From assembly GCA_001305115.1 (NCBI GenBank), contig BCAA01000014.1, forward strand, positions 17,944 through 81,943: 64,000 bases of DNA, in the 5' to 3' direction. Positions within the stretch are counted from its first letter, which is position 1. Every line of letters begins with the position of its first letter. Source of the stretch: Clostridia bacterium UC5.1-1E11 (GTDB taxonomy: Bacteria > Bacillota > Clostridia > Oscillospirales > Acutalibacteraceae). Positions 19,242 through 28,562 of this stretch are shown here, piece after piece. The notes beneath the pieces were generated by a model that saw only the letters and a program-made list of their open reading frames with translations, was not told where the DNA came from and did not search any database. Made by a program: the position numbers and the translations under genes.

Positions 19242-19877
19242 TTACCTCCTGAGGGCAAAGATACCTTTGATAATGTTTTCTACTGCGCCAGCCATGATAA
19301 AGAGAATCCAAGAAAAGCTCCAAATTCGGAAGATAAAGCTGACGAGCAAATAAATTGCAACCACAATGCTCCAATAAGCCCCTTTAAACGCATTCAATGC
19401 ATCGCGTTGGCGGCCATTTTTGACGTGCCATTCCTTAAATTCTTCCACAATGGTATCGTCTGCACGGGAATAATGTGGCTTCGTCATGCCATTGTAAATG
19501 AGCAGTCCTGTCGCCGCAGCGATAAAAAGGAACATTCCTCCAATCCCCCCATGTTCCAGGGAATAGGATCACTAGAAACGGGCTCATGATATACAGGGCA
19601 ACGCAATTGCCGTACATAATGCACGTATGCGGGATTCATGCGCTGGAACCGGTTCAAGAGGGGAGGGGCCCCGCGCGCTGTCAATCAGCTCATCGATATC
19701 GCCAATACTCCGGATGACCGCATTATATGCGTCCTCTTCAGACATCCCCTGGCGGACGCGGTCGTTATACTTTTCAACGAGATTGGAGAATAATTCTTCG
19801 CGGAGATCCTCCATCCGGCGCGTTTTGGGAGAATTTGCAAAAGCATGTTCCAAATAGACACGAATACGGTCAATCAT
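19242..19877 (-). CDS. HAAS/DUF1700-type membrane protein (two frameshifts)
   Basis: The N-terminus (MIDRIRVYLEHAFANSPKTR, RMEDLREELFSNLVEKYNDR, MSEEDAYNAVIRSIGDIDEL) is a HAAS helical signalling domain. After breaks near 19602 (a missing G) and 19550 (a G-run one too long) the protein continues into membrane helices: ALYIMSPFLVILFPGTWG, MFLFIAAATGLLIYNGM, and WSIVVAIYLLVSFIFRIW. Corrected length is about 210 residues. It lies between the PadR regulator and the DUF4097 gene. HAAS proteins are proposed partners or sensors for such PadR regulators. Confidence 0.75.
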
Positions 19878-19894
19878 AGGTGGTAGTCTTCCTT

Positions 19895-20218
19895 TCACAA
19901 AATCAATTTGTCGATCAGGTCCTTCGTGTGCGCCCATTCTGCGATAGCGGCCTGATACTGGGCACGCCCTTCTTCTGTAATGGTGTAATAACGACGCCGG
20001 GCGCCTGTTGTCTCATCTCCCCAATAAGAGAGAATGAGCCCCGCCTGTTCCAGCCGCCGGAAGGCCGTATAAAGAGTGGCCTCCTTGAGCTCATACTGAT
20101 TGCCGGTCTTTTCTTGGACCGCCTTGTTGATTTCATACCCATAGCTGTCCTTTTCGATCAGCTGCCTTAAAATAATTGTGTCCGTGTGCCCGCGGATCAT
20201 GTCGGCTGTGATGGACAA
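19895..20218 (-). CDS. PadR family transcriptional regulator
   Basis: A 107-residue winged-helix protein. Its sequence follows PadR: HTDTIILRQLIEKDSYGYEI, LKEATLYTAFRRLEQAGLI, then the wing GARRRYYTITEEGRAQYQAA. It is short, lacking the long C-terminal domain, as in the s2 subgroup. Being first in the operon, it likely represses its own transcription and that of the HAAS and DUF4097 genes. Confidence 0.92.
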   Translation of the reverse strand: MSITADMIRGHTDTIILRQLIEKDSYGYEINKAVQEKTGNQYELKEATLYTAFRRLEQAGLILSYWGDETTGARRRYYTITEEGRAQYQAAIAEWAHTKDLIDKLIL

Positions 20219-20547
20219 TCCAGTTCACATCCTTTCTGAGTTATAATATAATACAATATACCTCGCCTGTCAAGGTATGTTAAAAATAAAAACTTTCGTA
20301 GGGTTCATATGGTCAGGCATTGCAATAAAAGATCCTCAGTAAAGCCGAAGAGTCGTTTATCGAAAAACCCATACTGGTCATTAGACCAGTATGGGTTTTT
20401 CGATAAACGGAGAGGATGGGCCCAAAATCATGAAATGACTTAAGGATACTCTCGTTTTTTAAATACCGCTATTTTTGCTTAAAGAAAGGATTTCACTTTC
20501 CTATAAATCGAAAGATTCGTAACTTTAGGACGCCCTCCAAAACCAGT
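20219..20547. other. Divergent-end intergenic region
   Basis: No gene. It contains the promoter side of the PadR operon (AATACAATATA near 20250) and the perfect inverted repeat at 20355-20408. Confidence 0.5.
20355..20408. terminator. Perfect 24-bp inverted repeat, bidirectional terminator
   Basis: Arms 20355-20378 and 20385-20408 match without error around CATTAG. The inner arms carry A5 and T5 runs on either side, so it can end transcription on both strands, for example downstream of the degV gene. Confidence 0.7.
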
Positions 20548-21405
20548 TTATTTGGTAAGGAAGAGAACTCCCAATGTATTGGGTCCACAGTGGCAGGAGA
20601 TGGTACAGCTGGCCCTTGTGACGCAGATTTCTCGGAAATCTGCAACTTCCTGTATCGTATTGCGGACCAGATCAATATACTTCTCAGAGATGCCAGAATG
20701 GGTGATAAAGACCCGATCCAGCACCAGGTCTGCCCGGTCCGCCAACTTGTCCCGCGTATATTGAGGCAGGACTTTTTCCAGATTTCCACGGTATTTTTTG
20801 CCCACATTCATGGCGCCACCGCGCAAATTGTTTACCTCAATACAGGGTTTTAAACGCAATAAATTGGCGCCGAGTGCCGTCACAGCGGAACATCGTCCTC
20901 CGGCGTGCATAAATTCCAAGGTATCTAGAATGAAGCTGGCATGTGAGTGAGTGGCAAGGGCCGAAACCTCCTGGTAGATTTGTTCAGCGGGCATACCATG
21001 GGAGATACGCCGGCCTGCTTCGATCACCAACAGGCCCATACCGGTGGACAAGCTGCACGAGTCGATGACGTAAACATGTCCCAACTCTTGGGCCGCCAAC
21101 CGGCAATTTTGATGGGCAGCAGAGAGCGCAGATCCCAAGTTGATATGGATGACTTCGTAGCCTTCTTCGACCCATTGCTTAAAATATTCGTAGAACTCCA
21201 TCGAGCTGATTGCGGCGGTTTTAGGAAGCTGCTTTTTCTCCCGGTAGGCGAGATAGAGGTCCTCTGGCTGAATATCCACGCCATCCATATATTGTTGCCC
21301 GCCGAGTATGATGTGATAGGGAAAATACTGCACTTGATAGCGCTCTTTCAGTTCCGGACTCAGGTCACAGGTGCTGTCTGCGCTGAGAATGATTTTATTG
21401 GCCAT
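20548..21405 (-). CDS. DegV family fatty-acid-binding protein
   Basis: About 285 residues of a DegV (DUF194) protein. It starts NKIILSADSTCDLSPELKER and has FPYHIILGGQQYMDG, then TAAISSMEFYEYF, INLGSALSAAHQNCRLAA, VIDSCSLSTGMGLLV and the C-terminal HSGISEKYIDLV with a final GPNTLGVLF. The family binds a fatty acid; in Firmicutes the relatives (FakB) hand fatty acids to a kinase, but no fakA is seen here. ATG 21405 was chosen because GGAGGAG lies before it. Confidence 0.92.
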   Translation of the reverse strand: MANKIILSADSTCDLSPELKERYQVQYFPYHIILGGQQYMDGVDIQPEDLYLAYREKKQLPKTAAISSMEFYEYFKQWVEEGYEVIHINLGSALSAAHQNCRLAAQELGHVYVIDSCSLSTGMGLLVIEAGRRISHGMPAEQIYQEVSALATHSHASFILDTLEFMHAGGRCSAVTALGANLLRLKPCIEVNNLRGGAMNVGKKYRGNLEKVLPQYTRDKLADRADLVLDRVFITHSGISEKYIDLVRNTIQEVADFREICVTRASCTISCHCGPNTLGVLFLTK

Positions 21406-21616
21406 GCTTTCTCCTCCCGTATAGCCTGTATAGCTGTCCAAACAGAATCACACCGCCCAATCGGTGTGTCCAAAAAGTTTCAAAATCCGGGCATCCCGGT
21501 GATTGCTTTTATGATACCGCGTTTCGTTGCCCTTTTCAATATGGAAATAAAAAGGACGTTTGCTTTTTATACAGAGAAAGGATACAATGGAAAAAACGAC
21601 GGAAGGAGCGGACCAC

Positions 21617-22153
21617 ATGAATTTGCAAATTGTGCGAGGGGACATCACAGTTCGAAAGGTCGATGCGATTGTCAATGCCGCTAATACAACCTTGCTTGGA
21701 GGAGGCGGAGTGGATGGAGCCATCCATCGTGCAGCTGGCCCGGAACTTTTGGAGGAATGTCGCACTTTGCACGGATGTGAAACTGGAAAAGCCAAAATTA
21801 CAGGGGGATACCGCCTTCCAGCACGCTATATCATCCACACGCCCGGACCGATCTGGCGGGGAGGAACGAGTCATGAGGCAGAACGATTGGAAAGCTGTTA
21901 CCGTTCTTGCTTGGAACTGGCAGAGAGCAATGGCTGCCGGACCATCGCTTTTCCGTCCATCAGTACGGGAGTCTACCATTTTCCGTTAGAGCAAGCGGCT
22001 GAAATCGCTGTGCGTACAATCCTGCAATATGGAAAGGGCAAAACAAGGATTGTATCTGTAGAGATGGTGTGCTTTGACGACCGGACAAAAGCAGCCTATG
22101 ACGCTGCCTTGAAACTGGCAGAAAAGAACGCCGCTTTAATCCCCAACGAATAG
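21617..22153 (+). CDS. Macro domain protein, O-acetyl-ADP-ribose deacetylase type
   Basis: About 178 residues forming one macro domain: [36 protein letters not shown], then [22 protein letters not shown] and [17 protein letters not shown]. These are the ADP-ribose-binding loops of the MacroD class, which hydrolyses O-acetyl-ADP-ribose or removes ADP-ribose from proteins. ATG 21617 follows GGAAGGAG by seven bases. It lies 12 kb from the ADP-ribosyltransferase-like gene; a functional link is possible but not shown. Confidence 0.93.
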   Translation: MNLQIVRGDITVRKVDAIVNAANTTLLGGGGVDGAIHRAAGPELLEECRTLHGCETGKAKITGGYRLPARYIIHTPGPIWRGGTSHEAERLESCYRSCLELAESNGCRTIAFPSISTGVYHFPLEQAAEIAVRTILQYGKGKTRIVSVEMVCFDDRTKAAYDAALKLAEKNAALIPNE

Positions 22154-22773
22154 GAACGAACCTCTTTGTAGACAAAGTGGTGGTTAGAGTTCCTCTCCAA
22201 GGACTGTGCCACATGTTAGAGGATGCAGTGGAGGGGATCGCTTCCTATTATAGGATGACCCCAGAAAGATTCCAGCCCATTATGTTTTATGAATCCGTTC
22301 CAACCAGACGGTTTATGAGGAACAAGGCTACTAAAGTACGGTGCTGTGGATGCGGAATCGCGAATTTACCGCCAGAGGTGCTGTTATGGTTTATGCTGGT
22401 ATCGGTGTCGCAAAGCACAAACATAGCCCCATTGTAGGTTTAGAGAGCGAAGTTTAGGCGGATGTGTTCTCCGCCTTCAATACGATGAATGGGCTCAATT
22501 GTCTGTTGCGGAGAATCCGGGGTTGTACCACGCCGTAGGGCAAAATAAAAGGAGGACTTGTGGCGGCTGGACGTTACTGCTATCGCTCGCTCAGAGTCCT
22601 ACTTGACAGCGGTCTGTCCACCTTTTATTCAGAAGAGAGCCACAGTAGCCGGATGTGTTCTCATTTGAGACGTCCAAGAAAAAGGAATATGTCGTACCGG
22701 TTTGGTATACTCAAAAACAGGGATTTTTGAGGAATTCGGGACGGGCCATTCGGACCAAAGAGGAGAAATACAG
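22154..22773. other. Region without a supported gene
   Basis: About 620 bases. Several short open frames exist on the plus strand (for example around 22200-22440) with no start/RBS combination or recognisable domain. It could hold a decayed gene. Confidence 0.4.
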
Positions 22774-23789
22774 ATGAACTTTTTATCTTTAGAAGAGATG
22801 TACCAAAAATGGCAGGAGCTCCTTGTGATTGGCAAAACCATAGAACGTGAGAGCTACAACGATTATATTCTGGGTATGACGTTGGCCGATGAAGCGAAGC
22901 TCTATATTTTGGAGGCATATCGGGAAACGGAGCTTTCTAAATATCGGAGAAGAGGCGTTCGGAATCAAAGAAGCATCTTAAAAGAGCCACAAGAGATATG
23001 TTCCCGGTATTTACACTGCTGCAGTGTCCAATTGGGTGGGGAAAGCTTGCATATACAGGGCGGTACTGCCAGCCCCATGAAATATGGTTTACAGGATTAT
23101 GGAACAATCCAATTGTTTTTAGACCTGATGACCGCGGGGTGGAAAATTCCCCGATGGCTCAAAAAGGAAGATTGGGAGAACCTGCAGCTGGTAACATTGG
23201 ATGTCGCCGGTGTAAAAAATTGCCGGAATATGAGCCGAATATGCCGGTAACTCTCCAATACGAACCGAAACGGATTCCGCATTTTCTTGAAAAGACACTC
23301 ACTTTGACGGTCGGGAAAAGCCGTTCTTTCCACTTCTTAGATCATCAGGGGGATGAGGTGCAATGCTATATAAATGATGTCTCCCTAGTTGACGTATGGG
23401 AGGATGTGGAAAATCAGCTTCGTGACCCAAAATACACACAGGGGATATCCCCAGCAGAAGTTCAGCAGATAAAGAGCCATTTTTATAAAGTGTTGGAGGA
23501 AAACTGTCCAAGGGATATGCGCTATGTCTGCCTTGAATACGAATGTAACAAGGAGATCGACTTGCAATTCTACTCCAAACAATATTTGCAATCACGCCCG
23601 AAAAAGCAAAAAGGATGTTCTGGCTGCATCGGGGTGTGCTCAAAGCCAAGCCACCCATTTGGAGCGCATCATCTTCCGCTAAAAAGCTGCGTGTTGCAGA
23701 CAGCCGTCCCACCGGACACCTCGAAAATTCCCGCAGAGTTATTTCTTTACTTTGAAGAAGCGGATGTGAGGGAAGAAACTTTTTGCTAA
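22774..23789 (+). CDS. Unrecognised protein, about 338 residues (one frameshift)
   Basis: ATG 22774 follows AGAGGAG. The first frame (MNFLSLEEMYQKWQELL ... WLKKEDWENLQL ... TLDVAGVK) breaks in a six-A run near 23213. One extra A joins it to KLPEYEPNMPVTLQYEPKR and a continuous frame to 23789. The protein is soluble, with no signal peptide or membrane segment. The second half has strand-rich parts (TLTLTVGKSRSFHFLDHQ, VQCYINDVSLVDVWED) and a Cys cluster KGCSGCIGVC. No family is recognised. Confidence 0.55.
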
Positions 23790-24097
23790 CGTTTCATGTG
23801 CATGCGATGATTGGGGATAATCTTGCAAGGACGCGAGGATACTAAGAGAGATGTATCCGAGATGTTTTTAAAGGATAACTTGGTTCTGCTGGGGAACCTT
23901 CCGCGAAAGGGCAGCCCTCTAGCTATTTTGCAATGCGCAAAATAGCTTAAAAGGGGTACATGCTCCATCGCATCAATCAGAAAAGGTTTTGTTAGTCCAA
24001 TGGTATGAAGTCAAGATGGGAATGCAAGAAAAAACAAAAGGAAATCGAACAAGCATACTATGTTGGCAGCAAAAAGGCAACATCAACCAAAGCCCTG
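23790..24097. other. Region without a supported gene
   Basis: About 300 bases between the unknown gene and the GNAT remnant; no feature seen. Confidence 0.4.
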
Positions 24098-24712
24098 CCC
24101 CCTATGATTTTTGAATCAGGGCCTATGAGTCAGAGCGCCTTCGCTTACGGACATTCACAGAGGATGGTGTAGAAGCTATTTTTATTCTATTGTAGGATGG
24201 AGAAGTCAACCGTTTTTAACCGATGTTTCTTCTGCAAACGTTGGAGGAAGCGCAGGAGTATTGCGAAAAGAGTGTTTGAGATGCAACCCAACGGAAGGTA
24301 GCTGCATCTATGCTATTTGCTTAAAACCGGGTGGTTTGGTAATCGGGTATAGAAAGGCCAATAGCAGCTATGACTGGGGATATGCGATTCAAAGAACATA
24401 TATTGGAATAAGGGGACTGTGACAGAAGCTGGCCAAGCTGTGTTGGAGCAGCTTTAAAGGGACGGTATTCCCTATATCACAGTTACACACGATGTAGAAA
24501 ACCTGCAAAGCGGGGCAGTCATACGGAAACTCGACATGAAATATTGTTGTTCCTATGAAGAACAGTGGAAGCCTAAAGACCGGCTGGTCATATTTCGCAT
24601 GTACCAGCGGAATTTCGACGGATATGAGGAATGTGTATATAAAGAATACGGGAACCGGTATCCGGACCATTTTATCGAAGAGACGGCAGAAATTTTGCTG
24701 GTTCGTGAATAG
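24098..24712 (+). pseudogene. GNAT N-acetyltransferase remnant
   Basis: Pieces of a GNAT protein are readable in changing frames: YESERLRLRTFTEDGVEAIF near 24122, RFLPMFLLQTLEEAQEYCEK near 24210, ICLKPGG near 24320, and a long C-terminal piece ending KYCCSYEEQWKPKDRLVIF, then FIEETAEILLVRE before TAG 24710. In-frame stops and several shifts interrupt it, more than the single homopolymer slips seen elsewhere. The 3' end of this gene is the source of part of the 236-bp tandem repeat that follows. Confidence 0.7.
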
Positions 24713-24720
24713 GCAAACAA

Positions 24721-25534
24721 AATAAAAAAGCGATGTAGAAGCGGCCCAACAAGGGACACTTTTTTACATCGCTTCTTTTCGATCAGAGTGAACTATTAAC
24801 GGTTATAGTGGATTACAAGGCCAGATATCCGGCAAGGATAGAATTCAGATTGACCAGAAGAAATCGTTGGCTTATAGAAAGAATCCTGAAATGGTTTGTG
24901 CTTCATTCTATCGAAGAGACGACGGGCGTCCTACCGGTTCGCGAACGAGCAGCCAAAATAAAAAAGCGATGTAGAAGCAGTCCGACAAGGAACGCCTTTT
25001 ACATCGCTTCTTTTCGATCAGAGTGAACTATTAACGCTTATAGCGGGATTACAAGGCCAAATATCCGGCAAGGATAGAATTCAGATTGACCAGAAGAAAT
25101 CGTTGGCTTATAGAAAGAGTCCTGGAATGGTTTGTGCTTCATTCTATCGAAGAGACGACGGGCGTCCTACCGGTTCGCGAACGAGCAGCCAAAATAAAAA
25201 AGCGATGTAGAAGCGGCCCAACAAGGGACACTTTTTTACATCGCTTCTTTTCGATCAGAGTGAACTATTAACGTTTATAGTGGATTACAAAGCCAAATAT
25301 CCGGCAAGGGTAGAATTCAGATTGACCAGAAGAAATCGTTGGCTTATAGAAAGAGTCCTGGAATGGTTTGTGCTTCATTCTATCGAAGAGACGACGGGCG
25401 TCCTACCGGCTCGCGAACGAGCAGCCAAAATAAAAAAGCGATGTAGAAGCGGCCCGACAAGGGACACATTTTTACATCGCTTCTTTTCGATCAGAGTGGG
25501 CCATTTAACGCTTATAGCGGGATTACGAGATCCT
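24721..25534. repeat. 236-bp tandem repeat array containing a terminator hairpin
   Basis: The same hairpin block begins at 24721, 24957, 25193 and 25429, an exact 236-base period. Each block has arms AAGCGATGTA and TACATCGCTT with T-runs. Between hairpins each unit carries a copy of the last codons of the upstream GNAT gene (CGAAGAGACGAC...) and, facing it, a copy of the end of the minus-strand YjbR gene (compare 25540-25580). So the unit is a convergent gene-end region amplified in tandem. The first unit is more diverged than the others. Each unit also encodes an open frame of about 60 codons on the plus strand, probably incidental. Confidence 0.85.
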
Positions 25535-26439
25535 TTATTCGGCAGGGATGGAATCCAGGTTGTCCAGAAGAAACTGCTGGGCCTCATAACGGTAAAGAAT
25601 ACTCAAATAGTGTGCACCGGTTGTTAGGGCCTCGCGCCATTCCGATGTGATCCCGATCGCTCTCCCATTGGCAGTTGGTTCCTTATGGCGCTTATCGTTG
25701 CGGACGACTTCCTGTAAAAGCCCTTTTTGTACCAGCCACTTGGTCAAATCGGTCGCTTTTATCTTCTGTACACATTCTAGGTCGGCTGCTGCGTTGAGGG
25801 CCTCTGCAAACTTTGAGATAGGAATGGGCTCATGCACCAGAAGAACCTTTTGTTTTTGTTCCGGGGTTAGGAAAAATGGAGGCAAGTTTTTCGACGTGCC
25901 TTAACGGAGCGAATTTCCTGTTGCATAGCGCGCTCAATCAGTATTTCTACATAGGAAAAGCATCGCGCTAAGCGCGGCTGATTCAGGACGGTATCCTCTG
26001 GAAGGGGCCGGTCGGTGAGCGGGTCGATACCGCCTGCGAGCTTGTGAATGTACATTTTTGCGCGCTGCATCGTCTCCCATTCATGTGGCGTCTCCTTTCT
26101 GACGCGGTGGGTCTTGGGCCTTGTCCGGTCGTAACTTTCCTGAATCATGGCATAGAATGTATCCGTAGGAACATCCGAATCCGGTAAAACCGTGTTCCAA
26201 TGTTCCTTGTTCATGTGGTATCCCGGTGTAACGCCCACATAGACCCTGCGGAAAAATTCTGCCTGCATGGGTTCACATTTTAAATTGATGCACAGTTTTC
26301 CCTCTCGTTCAAAGAGCATCGCAAAGCATTTGCGATTTGCCCGATGCCGGACAACCGTCCAATTTGGATCGTCAAAGGGGGCGTCCTCATAGGTGTCCGG
26401 AAAGGTGAGACAGAGATCCAACAGTTCCTGGCGAGTCAT
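25535..26439 (-). CDS. MmcQ/YjbR-like protein with C-terminal extension (one frameshift)
   Basis: Residues 1-115 are a YjbR/MmcQ domain (double-wing DNA-binding fold): LLDLCLTFPDTYEDAPFDDP, then CFAMLFEREGKLCINLKCEP, VTPGYHMNKEHWNTVLPD. The frame shifts near 25888 in a five-A run; one extra A turns ARRKTCLHFS into ARRKNLPPFFLTPEQKQKV and continues through a second domain with ATDLTKWLVQKGLL and YEAQQFLLDNLDSI. Corrected length is about 300 residues. The C-terminal domain, rich in helix-turn-helix-like pattern, may add binding specificity. The start overlaps the stop of the SDR gene by four bases. Confidence 0.75.
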
Positions 26440-27218
26440 CGTGTGCCTCCCGGGCGATACACCCAGCCGCAGTCTCCGTGGTAGATCATCTGCGTGGTCA
26501 TACCACCGTCGATGGTCAAATTTTGTCCTGTGATAAACGAAGCATCTTCACTACATAGGAATCGCACAGCGGATGCGATGTCCAGGGGCGTTCCTACACG
26601 CCCTACAGGATGTTGCAGCTGGTCTTCCGTGGAATGAACCGGCCCGGCAGAAGGTTCATGGTAGGGAGCGGTCTCAATCCATCCAGGGCTAATCGAATTG
26701 ACCCGCACATGTCCGGCAAGGCTGACACTCAGGGCGTGGGTGAGTGCAGAAATGCCCCCTTTCGCTGCCGTGTAACTCTCTGTATCGGCCTGGGACATAA
26801 ATGCCCGCGTGGAGGCGATATTTATCACAGAGGCGCCCGGAGTAAAATGATCACGGAACAAGTTTGTTAGATAATAGGGCGCCGCTACACCAACCTGTTG
26901 TACATAGAGAAAATCGTCATAAGAGCAGTTTGAGAGGATGCCTTTGCGACTCAGACAGGCGTTGTTGACCAGGACATCCACAGCGCCAAAGCGTTTCAAA
27001 ACTTCTGTAGCAAACCGGTCTAGAGTGGCCTTTTCGGCGACATCGCCTGGGAAATAAAACACAAGGCCGTCAAACCGCTGTGCAAGCAGTTCCCCAGCTT
27101 CCCGATCCATGTCTATGACGGCGACAAAGGCACCGTCGGAGGCGAACGATTCTGCGATACAGCGGCCGATCCCGTTCGCTCCTCCTGTTACTACACAGAC
27201 ACAACGTGTTGTATTCAT
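26436..27218 (-). CDS. Short-chain dehydrogenase/reductase (SDR) family oxidoreductase
   Basis: About 260 residues of classical SDR: cofactor loop GGANGIGRCIAESF, NNACLSRKGIL (NNAG-like), the catalytic Ser in INIASTRAF, YxxxK as YTAAKGG, and C-terminal SPGWIETAPY and ITGQNLTIDGGMT. Asp at the end of strand 2 (VIDMDRE) suggests NAD(H). ATG 27218 has GGGGAGGA upstream. The substrate is unknown. It is followed, with a four-base overlap, by the YjbR-like gene. Confidence 0.9.
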   Translation of the reverse strand: MNTTRCVCVVTGGANGIGRCIAESFASDGAFVAVIDMDREAGELLAQRFDGLVFYFPGDVAEKATLDRFATEVLKRFGAVDVLVNNACLSRKGILSNCSYDDFLYVQQVGVAAPYYLTNLFRDHFTPGASVINIASTRAFMSQADTESYTAAKGGISALTHALSVSLAGHVRVNSISPGWIETAPYHEPSAGPVHSTEDQLQHPVGRVGTPLDIASAVRFLCSEDASFITGQNLTIDGGMTTQMIYHGDCGWVYRPGGTR

Positions 27219-27232
27219 AGAATCCTCCCCAA

Positions 27233-27498
27233 TCATGGTTTTTTATGGTCCGGATAAAGGACTTTAAGGCTTCTTCGATAGGCCTCTCCAAGTCATACCA
27301 GGCGCGAATATCGCGCAGAGTGCCTTTCAGCGCACAGAGGCGGTTGTAATAGCGGATGAATCGATGGTTTGAATACGGCCGCTGCCAAGATCTCCGGCCT
27401 CCAACTGAACGTAGAGCCTCCGGTGTAGAGATTCCTACCGGTTCCAGTTGCGATTCGATGGCCGTGCCGGTATTCGGCAATTTTGCAAGTTCTCTCAA
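27233..27498 (-). CDS. TfoX C-terminal-domain protein (several indels)
   Basis: A small helical protein of about 88 residues: ELAKLPNTGTAIESQLEPVG and STPEALRSVG match the helix-hairpin-helix start of the TfoX C-terminal domain, NRLCALKGTLRDIR matches its centre, and EEALKSFIRTIK its end. Between them RIQTIDSSA is only readable in another frame, and the natural stop (27233-27235) needs one more A in an A-run, so at least two or three indels are present. The start is TTG 27498 with GGAGGG upstream. Standalone versions of this domain are common in Clostridia; function unknown. Confidence 0.6.
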
Positions 27499-27513
27499 AA
27501 CGATGGCCCTCCG

Positions 27514-28236
27514 TTATGAGGCTGTCCTACCGGACAAATCAGTAAAGGTGAAATCCGGCAGGGCGGTTTCGATGATCGTACGGCACAGATTCACCCAGCC
27601 GCGGCAGCGGTTGAGGATGATTGCGTCCCCAGTGGCAACGCAGTCCTTGTCCCACAAAAGGGCATCTGCATTGGGAACCAACAGAGGCTCTAACGGAAGG
27701 TTTCGCTCCTGGGCACGCGCCACGAGGCGTTGGCTCAGCCGGCCCGAGTTGGAGACAGGCGCATCCAACACAAGGACAGAGCGGTCCGGTTGGAGACAGG
27801 CCAAAGCGTCGAGAAGCAGCGAAATGGCCGAGTCGGTCTTATCGATCAGACGATAGCTTCCGTGTAGGCCGCAAAGGTCGCGTGCAGAACCATCCATACA
27901 AAGCAAAACCGTGGAACCGGAGAGAGCAGCTTCCAATGGAATGATGGTATTGAACCCATCGATCCAGAGCGTTTTTCCCTGTAAGGGCCCAGAGAATAAC
28001 TTTTCCTGGCGCAGCATGACATCATGGTGAGAGGAGGTGGCGCGAATCAGCGCCATGCGCTGCCGGGAAGAAAATTGAAACCGGTCTCCAACAAAAGTGG
28101 TGGCCCGCTCCACATCGTATCCACGGTCCATGAGATAAGCGACATCTGTCTGGGCTTTTTGAAGCAAACACAGGGAGGCGCCCTGGAAATCGCGGGCGTC
28201 CGTCGGGACAAACCCGCGTCGCACACATTCGGACAT
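27514..28236 (-). CDS. DUF434 domain-containing protein
   Basis: A 240-residue cytosolic protein. The N-terminal part (RGFVPTDARDFQGASLCLLQ, LMDRGYDVERATTFVGDRFQ) is DUF434; the remainder (LWIDGFNTIIPLEAALSG, VLVLDAPVSNSGRLSQRL) resembles the DUF5616 region usually fused to it and has a nuclease-like acidic pattern (IDGFN, MDGS, LDAP). RBS GGGGGGA. Function unknown. It is transcribed from the promoter at 28281-28309. Confidence 0.85.
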   Translation of the reverse strand: MSECVRRGFVPTDARDFQGASLCLLQKAQTDVAYLMDRGYDVERATTFVGDRFQFSSRQRMALIRATSSHHDVMLRQEKLFSGPLQGKTLWIDGFNTIIPLEAALSGSTVLLCMDGSARDLCGLHGSYRLIDKTDSAISLLLDALACLQPDRSVLVLDAPVSNSGRLSQRLVARAQERNLPLEPLLVPNADALLWDKDCVATGDAIILNRCRGWVNLCRTIIETALPDFTFTDLSGRTAS

Positions 28237-28280
28237 GACGGTCCCCCCTTTCCCGGCCGGAGCCGGGGGTATCTATGTTT

Positions 28281-28309
28281 AGCTTAACGGCATTTCTAGG
28301 GAATGTCAA
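28281..28309 (-). promoter_or_regulatory. Promoter of DUF434 gene
   Basis: On the minus strand TTGACA (28309-28304), 17-base spacer, TAAGCT (28286-28281). Confidence 0.7.
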
Positions 28310-28389
28310 GCGCTTGCTTTATAGGAACAGTTTACGGGCGAAAACAGAGGGAATATGCGAGGGAGAAGCCCTTTATAAGCCATGAGGAC

Positions 28390-28418
28390 TTGACTTTTTT
28401 GGGGGTACATGGTAAGGT
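28390..28418 (+). promoter_or_regulatory. Putative promoter of MATE gene
   Basis: TTGACT (28390-28395), 17-base spacer, TAAGGT (28413-28418). It is divergent from the DUF434 promoter. The -10 element is weak. Confidence 0.5.
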
Positions 28419-28436
28419 AAAAACGGTTCATCGGAG

Positions 28437-28506
28437 GGCTTGTGATCGCAATTGCAAAGCCGGATAAGATGTCGGGTGCCGCCCGGTATTTTATCCGGCT
28501 TTTTTG
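28437..28506 (+). promoter_or_regulatory. Possible transcription attenuator in MATE leader
   Basis: A terminator-like hairpin (arms 28457-28467 and 28491-28501, then T5) lies between the promoter and the MATE start codon, with no gene upstream on this strand. GGGCTT just before it can pair with the AAGCC that starts the terminator arm, giving a competing fold. This is the layout of a small attenuator or riboswitch; it does not match any class I know. Confidence 0.4.
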
Positions 28507-28562
28507 TGTATTTCCAAGTCTCTAAGAAAAAATGAAGGAGTTTTATAGCACGGGGGGATTTC

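Noticed and set aside
22177..22437. Plus-strand open frame of 86 codons after the macro domain gene
   Set aside because: It starts inside a non-coding stretch without RBS, and its Cys-rich end is readable in two frames with equal plausibility.
23790..24097. Considered an additional small gene between the unknown gene and the GNAT remnant
   Set aside because: No frame has a start with RBS, and stops are frequent in all frames.
24808..25627. Three similar short plus-strand open frames in the 236-bp repeat
   Set aside because: They arise because the repeat contains a copied gene tail; there is no RBS and each runs through a terminator hairpin.
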